Of a stretch of DNA of 10,666 nt, positions 1 to 6,275 are shown in pieces. The position numbers were made by a program, and so were the translations under genes. How positions within the stretch are numbered: position 1 is the stretch's first letter; every line of letters begins with the position of its first letter. Source of the DNA: an uncultured Desulfuromonas sp. (GTDB lineage: Bacteria; Desulfobacterota; Desulfuromonadia; Desulfuromonadales; Trichloromonadaceae); contig CALJLX010000008.1 of NCBI GenBank assembly GCA_937982495.1, positions 1 to 10,666 of the forward strand, read 5' to 3'. Under the pieces are notes generated by a model, which saw nothing but the letters and a program-made list of their open reading frames with translations, had not been told where the DNA came from and searched no databases.

Positions 1-51
1 CCCCAGAAGGAGCAGGGCGAGGACGGGAATGAGGAGGAGGGGTTGCGGCAT
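1..51 (-). CDS. N-terminus of an exported protein downstream of btuB (partial)
   Basis: Seventeen codons are visible, from an ATG at 51 to the window edge. They read M-P-Q-P followed by a run rich in Leu, Ile, Val and Ala, which looks like the start of a Sec signal peptide or lipoprotein leader. The ATG lies 2 nt after the btuB stop codon (TAG at 56-54), so the gene is probably translationally coupled and in the same B12-controlled operon. There is no clear Shine-Dalgarno sequence, which fits coupling. In B12 operons this place is often taken by a periplasmic cobalamin-binding protein (BtuF type) or another exported helper, but too little is present to name it. The exported nature is inferred from composition only. 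Confidence 0.6.
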   Translation of the reverse strand, partial: MPQPLLLIPVLALLLLG

Positions 52-53
52 CA

Positions 54-1883
54 CTAAAAGGTCGCGCGGGTGCCCGCGTAGCAGGCGGCGTCGGGGGTTT
101 CGTAACCGGCCACTTCCTCGTAATCCGTGTCGAGCATATTGTTCACCCGGGTAGAGAGCGTGACTTTCGGGTTCAAATCGTAGGAGAGGCGCAGGTCGAC
201 CAGGGAATAGGAGGGCAGGCGCCGATCGGCGGAAACATCGATACGCTCGCCGACGTAACGGTAGTCGGCGCTGAGCAGAAAGGCGGCGATGCGGTATTCG
301 GCCGAGGCGTTGGCGGTCTTCTTCGGGCGCAGGGACAGCCGCTTTTCCGTTTCCAGATCGACCGTATCCATGGTGGTGAAGACGGCGTTCAGGGTCAGTT
401 TGTTCGTAGGGGTGAGGGTCGCTTCGAATTCCCAGCCTTCGCTGCGGGCACGACCGATGTTGTCGGCGGTGAAGGTGGCGAAGTTGGTCTGGATCAGGTT
501 GTGGTAGCGCTGGCGGAACCAGCCGGCGCCGAGAACCAGACGTCCGTCCAAAAAATCCTGTTCGATCCCGGCGTCGAAGGAGCGGCTTTTTTCCGGTTCC
601 AGGTTTGCGTTGCCGTAGAAAGGCCAGTAAAGCTCGTTGAGGCTGGGGGCGCGGAAGCCGGTGCCGTAGTTGCCTTTGAAGCGGGTGCCCCAGGGCTTCA
701 GCCGGTAGAGGGCTCCGGCCCGGTAGGTGGTGTGATCGCCGAAGGTTTCGTGGTTGTCATGGCGGATGCCGCCGTCGAGAATCAAACTGTCGTCGAAAAA
801 GCGCAACTTGCCGTTCAGATAAGCGGCGCGGTTGTCCGTGGACTCGTCGAAACTCTCTTCAATATCGGCCGCTTCCCGGCGAAAGTTAAAGCCCGCCGTC
901 ACCGTGGCGGGAGCGAAGTCGAAGGTGTGCCGCCAGTCGGCGATGCGGGTGTCGCTGTCGATCTCGGCATTGTTCCAGAGGGTATCGGCATCCTTGGCGC
1001 GGTAGCGCTCCCCGGCCAGGGAGAGGGTCAGGCTCTGCTCGTAATGCTCGGTCGGATTGATTTTACCGTCGACGGAGAGCAGGTAATTGTCCCGCTTCTG
1101 CAGGTAGTGGCGGTCATCCACCGGCCCGACGCCGTAGAGAAAGTCGTCGAGTTCCGAGCGGTCCCGGCTGTAGCGCAGGTTGAGCCCCAGTTCGGCCTGC
1201 TCCGTCGGGGTGAGGCGGATGCGGGAGGAGACGGCGCTCTTCTGGTAGCCGTCCCGTTCCGAACCGCTCTTGGCTACGGAAATGCCGTCGCTGTCGAAAC
1301 GGTCGGCGGTCAGGCGGTAGTTCCAGAGGTCGGTGGCATCGGCGAAGGTGGCGGTGTTTTTCACCGTGCGGTAGGAACCGGCTTCCGTGGTCAGGCTTAC
1401 TTTGTCCTGCTGGTCCGCGCCCTGGCGGGTGATGATGTTGATCACCCCGGCCATGGCTTCCGAGCCGTACAGGGTGCTTTGCGGGCCCTTGATGATTTCG
1501 ATGCGCTCGATGTCGCTCGCGGCGATACCGGAGATATCGACCGAGCCGGTGCTGGGGCTGTTGATCTTGACCCCGTCGATGAGGACCAGCACCTGCGCGC
1601 TGGAGCCGCCGCGCAGAAAGATCGAGGTGTTCTTGCCGGTGCCGCCGCTTTGCGCCAGATGCAGACCGGGCCGGCCCCGGAGCAGGTCGGTGACGAAGGC
1701 CGCGCCCTTGGCCTCGATCTCTTCCCGGGTGATGACGTGCAGATCCTGGGTCACGGTTTCTTCCGGCTCCGCCCAGGGGGAGGCGGTGACGACGATCCCC
1801 GGCAGGGTGGCGACCTCGGCCCGGGTCGGGACCGTGGGCAAGAGGAACAGGGACAGGGACAGACAGATGATGCGTTTGAACAT
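54..1883 (-). CDS. btuB: TonB-dependent outer-membrane receptor, vitamin B12 (BtuB) type
   Basis: This 609-residue protein is likely an outer-membrane cobalamin receptor that takes up corrinoids using TonB/ExbBD energy. A signal peptide spans about residues 1-22. A TonB-box-like segment (TLPGIVVTA, about 27-34) follows, as in BtuB-like receptors. The plug domain lies at about 45-155 and has the typical LRGRPG, FLRGG, VLIDGVKIN, IERIEIIKGP and YGSEAMAGVINI elements. The rest is a beta-barrel of alternating residues ending in a C-terminal Phe, as expected for BAM substrates. Length is close to E. coli BtuB (about 600). The ATG at 1883 has a strong GGGAGG ribosome site 8-12 nt upstream. Two cobalamin riboswitches precede it, which strongly supports a corrinoid substrate over haem or siderophore. 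The gene is intact. The substrate is inferred from riboswitch context plus family; a precise corrinoid specificity cannot be read. Confidence 0.88.
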   Translation of the reverse strand: MFKRIICLSLSLFLLPTVPTRAEVATLPGIVVTASPWAEPEETVTQDLHVITREEIEAKGAAFVTDLLRGRPGLHLAQSGGTGKNTSIFLRGGSSAQVLVLIDGVKINSPSTGSVDISGIAASDIERIEIIKGPQSTLYGSEAMAGVINIITRQGADQQDKVSLTTEAGSYRTVKNTATFADATDLWNYRLTADRFDSDGISVAKSGSERDGYQKSAVSSRIRLTPTEQAELGLNLRYSRDRSELDDFLYGVGPVDDRHYLQKRDNYLLSVDGKINPTEHYEQSLTLSLAGERYRAKDADTLWNNAEIDSDTRIADWRHTFDFAPATVTAGFNFRREAADIEESFDESTDNRAAYLNGKLRFFDDSLILDGGIRHDNHETFGDHTTYRAGALYRLKPWGTRFKGNYGTGFRAPSLNELYWPFYGNANLEPEKSRSFDAGIEQDFLDGRLVLGAGWFRQRYHNLIQTNFATFTADNIGRARSEGWEFEATLTPTNKLTLNAVFTTMDTVDLETEKRLSLRPKKTANASAEYRIAAFLLSADYRYVGERIDVSADRRLPSYSLVDLRLSYDLNPKVTLSTRVNNMLDTDYEEVAGYETPDAACYAGTRATF

Positions 1884-1890
1884 GAGGGAC

Positions 1891-1909
1891 CTCCCGCGAA
1901 GTTAGCGGA
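1891..1909 (-). promoter_or_regulatory. btuB ribosome site in a possible sequestering hairpin
   Basis: Just after the aptamer, UCCGC (1909-1905) can pair with GCGGG (1897-1893) around a 7-nt loop. The 3' arm runs into the GGGAGG Shine-Dalgarno sequence of btuB. The 5' arm shares four bases with the 3' strand of riboswitch P1, so the two helices exclude each other. This could be the expression platform. The hairpin is only five pairs including one G-U, and its logic (P1 formed, site free) is opposite to plain repression, so the role is uncertain. Confidence 0.35.
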
Positions 1910-2068
1910 CGCAAACGGTATTCCGGCTCGGGGCGACCTACTGACCCGCCTTCCCGGGAGTGTTCCCAGTGGCTCTTCCCATGACATAAGAAGCATGGGT
2001 GGGCGTTCGTTCCCCTCACGGCTGCGGGGCAGCGGGGGTATCGCACCCCTCTTCCGCGCTTGCGTCCG
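1906..2068 (-). promoter_or_regulatory. Cobalamin riboswitch 1 (btuB-proximal)
   Basis: The minus strand carries the conserved cobalamin aptamer core in the right order: CCCCGCAGCCGTGAGGGG (about 2011-2028), CCACTG (1972-1967), GGGAAGG (1955-1949) and a B12 box CGAGCCGGAATACCG (1930-1916). The ends close with a P1 helix of 12 pairs (2068-2057 with 1906-1917, one G-U). The aptamer ends 22 nt before the btuB ATG, so control of translation start is more likely than a terminator; there is no T tract between it and the start. In this family, bound cobalamin normally lowers expression of uptake genes. The aptamer assignment is seen in the sequence; the direction of control is family knowledge. Confidence 0.92.
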
Positions 2069-2311
2069 TGGTTAGATCAGGTTGTGAAGAAACATAAAAA
2101 AGGCTGTTGTCGACCACAGAACACAGAGTAAAGAGAGAATTTCTTTGCGATCTCCGAGCCTCTGTGGTGAAGCCGTATGGTCTTGGATAAATCAACGGGG
2201 GAGACATCCCGTGCCGGCAAATCGGGCGTAGGACGGGTGAAGAGCGGATGGTGCGAGGATGGTTGCCGCCTTTATGCGGGAATCGAACACCTGTGCCTCC
2301 CCCGAGGCCTG
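2069..2311. other. Spacer between the two riboswitches; no gene seen
   Basis: This 243-nt stretch separates the two aptamers. It holds the palindromic repeat at 2113-2168 and, on the minus strand, a T6 run (2101-2096) about 12 nt after that repeat. A small GC hairpin (GCCTC-GGGG-GAGGC, about 2308-2295) directly follows riboswitch 2; it has no T tract, so it is not an obvious terminator. Short reading frames crossing the spacer are translations of riboswitch and repeat DNA and have no ribosome sites. I see no intact gene or clear gene remnant. Confidence 0.6.
2113..2168. repeat. 'CACAGAG'-type interspersed palindromic repeat
   Basis: The element has perfect 8-nt outer arms (ACCACAGA at 2113-2120 and TCTGTGGT at 2161-2168). 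Inside are related CACAGAG-like words and a second small dyad around AAAGAGAGAATTTCTTT. The style matches the abundant intergenic repeats with CACAGAG / CTCTGTG words found in many environmental Proteobacteria, often mistaken for short proteins. As RNA on the minus strand it can fold into a long imperfect hairpin, followed about 12 nt later by six T. It could therefore weaken or stop transcription between the riboswitches, but the gap before the T run makes a classical terminator unlikely. Confidence 0.7.
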
Positions 2312-2468
2312 CGAACGAAGCGGTATTCCGGCTCGGGGCGACCTACTGACCCGCCTTCCCGGGGATTTCCCAGTGGCTTTTCCCATGACGTGCGCATGGG
2401 CGGGTGTTCGTTCCCCTCACGGCTGCGGGGCAGCGGGGGCTTTACACCCCTCTTCCGCGCTTCGTTCG
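2312..2468 (-). promoter_or_regulatory. Cobalamin riboswitch 2 (btuB-distal)
   Basis: A second full cobalamin aptamer lies upstream of the first, in the same direction. It has the same core: CCCCGCAGCCGTGAGGGG (about 2412-2429), CCACTG (2376-2371), GGGAAGG (2360-2354) and the B12 box (2335-2321). P1 is an 11-pair helix (2468-2458 with 2312-2322). Two blocks are identical to riboswitch 1: 43 nt (2321-2363 versus 1916-1958) and 34 nt (2406-2439 versus 2005-2038). No gene lies between it and riboswitch 1, so it most likely sits in the same btuB leader transcript. Confidence 0.9.
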
Positions 2469-2484
2469 TGGTTTCCAATGGATC

Positions 2485-2516
2485 GGGGGCCGTCGCGCTC
2501 CGGCGTCCCCCTTTTT
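2485..2516 (+). terminator. Possible intrinsic terminator on the plus strand
   Basis: GGGGGCCG and CGGCGTCCCCC can form a strong GC stem of about eight pairs with a 2-nt bulge and an 8-nt loop, followed at once by five T (2512-2516). The orientation is plus. No plus-strand gene lies upstream, so what it would terminate is unclear; it may stop antisense transcription before it enters pgaD. On the minus strand the same stem has no T tract. Confidence 0.35.
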
Positions 2517-2590
2517 CGGACGGCGAAGATTAACACGATTCATTCGCGACGGGAAGCTCAAATTGGCTCTATGGGGAGTGGGGTTGGTCG

Positions 2591-2614
2591 CCTATCTCCC
2601 TACCTCCCTATCTC
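2591..2614. repeat. Short 8-nt tandem repeat, three units
   Basis: CCTATCTC, CCTACCTC and CCTATCTC stand head to tail and end directly before the pgaD stop codon (TCA on the plus strand, 2616-2618). On the minus strand this is a purine-rich GAGATAGG / GAGGTAGG run just after pgaD. It is low-complexity sequence with no evident function. Confidence 0.7.
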
Positions 2615-2615
2615 C

Positions 2616-3059
2616 TCACTCACTTTCGACTTCCCGGGGATTACCCCGGTCGTCGTGGATCATGACGATACGGCGCCGGTTCTGCCAATGGCGCACCTGT
2701 TCTTCATCCACCTGGAAAAAGTGCGCAAGCTGCACGGAGGTCAGGGGCTCGGGGTGGCGGGTGCGGCGTTCGTTGTTCTGAAAGCGCAGCTGGTTGTAGA
2801 TCGCCCAACCGATGAGCACGCCGCCGATGGCGACAACCACCAGGGGATAAATGAAGGGAACCTTCAGGATGCTGAGCCAGCCGTCCCGTTCGAACATCGC
2901 CCGGTTGAAGAGATGGGCGCCGGTGTACCAGGCGAAAAGGGTCAGCAGGGGGCGCAAGAGCATGGCGAAGCCGACCCAGAAGGCGCCGGTCAGCAGGCGC
3001 TGGCTGTAGCGCTGAAAGCGGCTGGCGCCCTTGGGATTTTTGATGATCGGCGGCTTCAT
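2616..3059 (-). CDS. pgaD: PgaD-like PNAG synthase accessory subunit
   Basis: This 147-residue inner-membrane protein is the likely partner of PgaC. In E. coli, PgaC and PgaD together form the synthase and bind cyclic di-GMP, which holds the complex together and activates it. Two hydrophobic helices are visible, at about 24-46 and 66-88. After the second comes WAIYNQLRF, then a cytoplasmic tail (about 95-147) rich in charged residues with a VDEEQVRHWQ segment. Size, two helices and position directly after pgaC match PgaD, a poorly conserved family, so part of the call rests on context. The ATG (3059) overlaps the pgaC stop in an ATGA (4 nt), and a GGGAGG site lies upstream. Binding of cyclic di-GMP is family knowledge and was not read from a motif here. 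Confidence 0.85.
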   Translation of the reverse strand: MKPPIIKNPKGASRFQRYSQRLLTGAFWVGFAMLLRPLLTLFAWYTGAHLFNRAMFERDGWLSILKVPFIYPLVVVAIGGVLIGWAIYNQLRFQNNERRTRHPEPLTSVQLAHFFQVDEEQVRHWQNRRRIVMIHDDRGNPREVESE

Positions 3060-4348
3060 CGGGAACCTCCCGCGCCGCCTTGAGTCACGCCTCGGTCGGG
3101 GCTGACCCAGGTGGCCCGCCGCCCGCGTTTTTTGAAGAGCGCCTTGGGCAGGCCGACGATGGAGGTGAGCAGGCTGATCAGCCAGAAGGCCAGGGGATAC
3201 CAGATCATCCAGTAGTAATAACGGCTCAGCCCCTTTTCATAGCGCGAGTCGATGCGCAGGCTGACGGCGAACTGCAAGAGACAGGTCAGGCCGAGGATGA
3301 CCCCGGGCCATTCGGGGATCATGGAGGGGATTTCCAGATAGTCGGGGAGCGGAAAAAAGAAGCCGAGGCTCCAGAGAACCGCCACTCCGAGCATGCTGTA
3401 GCTCCAGACGACACTGGTGGTGAATTCAAGATAGACCGGCCACATGCGCCGGCGTTTCCAGCTGAAGAGCCCGAGGGTATTGCGCAGCAGCACCTCGTAG
3501 CCCCCTTGCGCCCAGCGCAGGCGCTGTTTCCATAGGCCGCGCAGGGTCTCGGGCATGAGAATCCAGCAGAGGGCATTGGGCTCGTAGCGGATGTCCCAAT
3601 GGTTGAGCTGCATCTTCCAGCTGATGTCGATATCCTCCGTGACCATGTCCAGGCTCCAGTAGCCGACCTGGTGCAGGGCGGTCTTGCGGAAACCGGAAAC
3701 CACGCCGGAGACGGTGAAGATGCGCCCGTAGATGCGCTGCGCCCGTTTGATCATGCCGATGATCGCGGAAAACTCCCCGACCTGCAATTTGCCGAGCAGG
3801 GTCGAGCGGGTGCGGATGCGGGGATTGCCGGTGACCGCTCCGACCCGGGCGCCGCTGACGAAATGGCTCATGATCCAGCTGGTGGCGTGGGGATCGAGCA
3901 GGGCGTCGCCGTCGATGCAGACGAGAAATTCGTGGGGGGAAACCAGGGCCGCCATGCGCAGCCCCATGGCCTTGCCCTGATTGCGGGCGAAGTGCAGCAC
4001 CCGCAGCTGGGGATGCTTTTCGGCCAGCTCGTCGAGGAGGGCGCCGGTATTGTCGCGGCTGCCGTCGTTGACGGCGATGATCTCGAAATGGGGATAGGTC
4101 TGGGCCAGCAGCGCGGCGATGGTTTCGTGGACGTTATCCCCTTCGTTGTGGCAGGGGACGACGAGGGATACCCCGGGATAGCGGGGGAGGGGCGGTTCCT
4201 GGGTGTGGTCGGGGCGTCCCCGCTCCCGGCGCCAGTAGTAGTAGATGGCGCCGATCATCCACAGATAGGCCATGAAGAGCGGGTAGAAGAGCAGAAAGGC
4301 GAAAAGAAACCCGCGAATATGTTCGAGATAATCGAGAATAAATATCAT
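3056..4348 (-). CDS. pgaC: PNAG synthase, family 2 glycosyltransferase (PgaC)
   Basis: This 430-residue processive transferase adds GlcNAc from UDP-GlcNAc to a growing beta-1,6 chain at the inner membrane. N-terminal membrane helices (about 10-38) are followed by the GT2 domain (about 58-290). Its signature residues are present: VNDGS (D95), DGD (D146 and D148), TED with the likely catalytic base D240, and QRLRW (275-279), the Q/RxxRW motif of processive GT2 enzymes. Further membrane helices lie at about 305-405, and a basic tail ends the protein. Length is close to E. coli PgaC (about 440). The ATG at 4348 overlaps the pgaB stop as ATGA, so translation is coupled. All key residues are intact and the enzyme should be active with PgaD. 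Cellulose or hyaluronan synthase is less likely given pgaA, pgaB and pgaD alongside. Confidence 0.95.
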   Translation of the reverse strand: MIFILDYLEHIRGFLFAFLLFYPLFMAYLWMIGAIYYYWRRERGRPDHTQEPPLPRYPGVSLVVPCHNEGDNVHETIAALLAQTYPHFEIIAVNDGSRDNTGALLDELAEKHPQLRVLHFARNQGKAMGLRMAALVSPHEFLVCIDGDALLDPHATSWIMSHFVSGARVGAVTGNPRIRTRSTLLGKLQVGEFSAIIGMIKRAQRIYGRIFTVSGVVSGFRKTALHQVGYWSLDMVTEDIDISWKMQLNHWDIRYEPNALCWILMPETLRGLWKQRLRWAQGGYEVLLRNTLGLFSWKRRRMWPVYLEFTTSVVWSYSMLGVAVLWSLGFFFPLPDYLEIPSMIPEWPGVILGLTCLLQFAVSLRIDSRYEKGLSRYYYWMIWYPLAFWLISLLTSIVGLPKALFKKRGRRATWVSPDRGVTQGGAGGSR

Positions 4349-6273
4349 GGCAGGTAGGGAAAGGTGCGCAGGGACATGACCGGCATCAGCGTCTTGATTT
4401 CCGGGCGCTCGCCGGGAAAGTCGTCGGGATAGTAGCCGTAATGGCGCGCGCCCCAGCGCTCCAGCAGGCGCATCCAGCGGGCCAGGGTTTCGGCGGGAAT
4501 CGGCGCGTTGTCGTGGCGCCAGTCGACGCTTTGCAGTTCGAAGACGACCTTTTCCAGGGCGCCGGGGTGTTCTTCGATCTTCGCTGCCAGGGTGGCGAGC
4601 CAGGCCTCGGGGTCCTTGGCTTCCTCCATGTAGGGCATGGCCATGACCGCCGTAAAATCATAGTGCTCGAGAAAGCGCGGCAGACTCTGGGCGAACCAGT
4701 TGACGCTGGCCGGTTCCAGCACCGTTCGGGGGTAGAGGTTGCGGGCGGTCTTCAGCCCCGGACGCCAGTAGCGCAGTTTGCCGGCGAGTTCCCCGGTCAG
4801 CTGATGGAGCGCCTCGGCCTTGAAGCCGGTCCAGCGTCCGAAAAGTTCGGTGTCGTCGCGCAAGCGTCCGATATCCCCCGGCAACCCGGCCTTTTGGTAG
4901 GCGGCCAGGGCCTCGGGGTGGGCATCCTCGAAATCGGAAAGGAAGGCGTCGTCATGAAAGAGTACCCCGGCGAAGGGGGCATGCTTGGCCAGATCTTCGT
5001 AGATTTCCCCGATGAGCCGCCGCGCCTGGGTGGAAAAAGGGGAGAGGCGGCGATAGTGGCCGGGATCGGGCGCGGGTCTTCCCTCCGCGCGCCAGGCGAG
5101 GACCTGATCCTTGTCCTCGCCGACGGCGAAGGCGAGCAGGGGCATCCAGGCATAGACCCGGACTCCGGCGCGGGTGCGCAGCTGCCAGGCGGCGCGATTG
5201 AAGAGATCGGCGCGCAGCGGCAGATGGCGGTTGGGAAAATAGAGGGCGTCGGCGACACCGTCCCCGTTGGGGTCGGCGAAGGCTTGCAGATAGACGGTAC
5301 TCACGCCCAAGGTCTTGACCCGTTCGAGCAGCCGGCCGAGATTTTTTTCCTGCTGAGCGGGATCGGGATCGAAGACGTAGTCGAGATCGGCATGAACCAC
5401 CCGCTGCGGCGGGTTGGTATCGGTCGGGTGACGCAGATTCCAAACGAAATCGGCCAGACCGGGATCGTAAAGGATCAGATCGCGGCGCACGTTGGCGAGA
5501 TTGTCCGGCTGGTTGACGCCGCTCTCTAGGGTCAGGGTGATTTCCATCCCCTGTTTTGCGGCCAGTTCCCGGGCGAGGCCGTTGTATTCGCCGTAGGGCC
5601 AGACCATGACCCGGGGGCGGCGGCCGAGACGTTCCTGGAGAAGATCGGTGTTGCGGGCGAAGTCCTCCGCCAGTCGGTGCCGGTAGGCCTCGTCCGTTTC
5701 GTAACGGCCGCTCGTCGGGTCGTAGCGGCGGCTGGTCATGGCCGGCTGGGTGTTTCCTTGGGGATTGGCCGGTTCGCCGTGATGCAGATCGTAGCTGTGG
5801 GAGGCGATCTCCACCAACTTCGAATCGGCGACCTCGCGAATCTGATCCCAACTCATGAAATGCTCACGCGGCACCTGTTGATCGCCGTAAGGCACCGTTT
5901 GCCCGGCCGGTGTTTCGATCCAGCGCCCGACCAGAGCGAGCACGGCCGGGTAGTCGAAGGCCTTGAGTAGGGGGAAGACGGTGCGGTAAAAGCTCGCGTA
6001 GCCGTCGTCGAAGCTGAGCAAGACCGCTTTTTTCGGCAACGGACGCTTGCCCTCCCGGGCCGCCAGCAGGTCGTCGATGCCGACGACTTTGTAACCGTTT
6101 TCCCGCAGCCAGGCGAACTGGGCGGTCAGGTTGGCGGTGGAAACGGTCATGCCGTCGGGGTCGTTGGCGACCTCTTGCACGTCGTGATAACAGAGCACGG
6201 TATAGGCCTCGGCCCCGACCGGGGCGGCGAAGAAAAAGATCGCCAGCCGGAAGATCATCCAGATTCGAGCCAT
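4345..6273 (-). CDS. pgaB: PNAG N-deacetylase with C-terminal glycoside-hydrolase-like domain (PgaB)
   Basis: This 642-residue periplasmic enzyme removes some acetyl groups from PNAG, which is needed for export. A signal peptide covers about residues 1-23. The NodB/CE4 deacetylase domain (about 24-275) carries FDDG (D89 likely base, D90 metal), the metal ligands H159 and H164 in SHSYDLH, and WPYG (225-228). The second domain (about 290-630) matches the PgaB hydrolase-like part, including GVLFHDDAFLSDFED with D441 and D442. The ATG at 6273 was chosen because it starts the signal peptide, lies 2 nt after the pgaA stop and has a GGAGG site about 9 nt upstream; an open frame continues upstream to 6720 but only as a shadow inside pgaA. 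Unlike E. coli PgaB, no lipobox Cys follows the signal peptide, so the protein may be soluble in the periplasm. Length is near the E. coli 672. Confidence 0.95.
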   Translation of the reverse strand: MARIWMIFRLAIFFFAAPVGAEAYTVLCYHDVQEVANDPDGMTVSTANLTAQFAWLRENGYKVVGIDDLLAAREGKRPLPKKAVLLSFDDGYASFYRTVFPLLKAFDYPAVLALVGRWIETPAGQTVPYGDQQVPREHFMSWDQIREVADSKLVEIASHSYDLHHGEPANPQGNTQPAMTSRRYDPTSGRYETDEAYRHRLAEDFARNTDLLQERLGRRPRVMVWPYGEYNGLARELAAKQGMEITLTLESGVNQPDNLANVRRDLILYDPGLADFVWNLRHPTDTNPPQRVVHADLDYVFDPDPAQQEKNLGRLLERVKTLGVSTVYLQAFADPNGDGVADALYFPNRHLPLRADLFNRAAWQLRTRAGVRVYAWMPLLAFAVGEDKDQVLAWRAEGRPAPDPGHYRRLSPFSTQARRLIGEIYEDLAKHAPFAGVLFHDDAFLSDFEDAHPEALAAYQKAGLPGDIGRLRDDTELFGRWTGFKAEALHQLTGELAGKLRYWRPGLKTARNLYPRTVLEPASVNWFAQSLPRFLEHYDFTAVMAMPYMEEAKDPEAWLATLAAKIEEHPGALEKVVFELQSVDWRHDNAPIPAETLARWMRLLERWGARHYGYYPDDFPGERPEIKTLMPVMSLRTFPYLP

Positions 6274-6275
6274 GG

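Larger units (their letters stand above)
2469..2615. other. Intergenic region between pgaD and riboswitch 2
   Basis: No coding region is seen in these 147 nt. Transcription toward riboswitch 2 (minus strand) should start here or come from the pga operon upstream. I find no convincing -35/-10 pair on the minus strand, only weak AT-rich words near 2530. There is also no minus-strand intrinsic terminator after pgaD, so read-through from pga into the B12 leader is possible. The region contains the plus-strand hairpin at 2485-2516 and the 8-nt tandem repeat at 2591-2614. Confidence 0.5.

Noticed and set aside
501..2075. Long plus-strand open frame antisense to btuB (524 codons)
   Set aside because: It is a shadow of btuB and the riboswitch, with no recognisable domain.
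2262..2300. tRNA-like GTTCGATTCC followed by an ACCA-like end on the minus strand
   Set aside because: The arms beside the loop do not pair as a T stem, and no D or anticodon arm is present.
2016..2478. Short minus-strand open frames across the riboswitches and repeat
   Set aside because: They translate conserved RNA structure and the palindromic repeat (TTEARRSQR-like peptides), a common mis-annotation.
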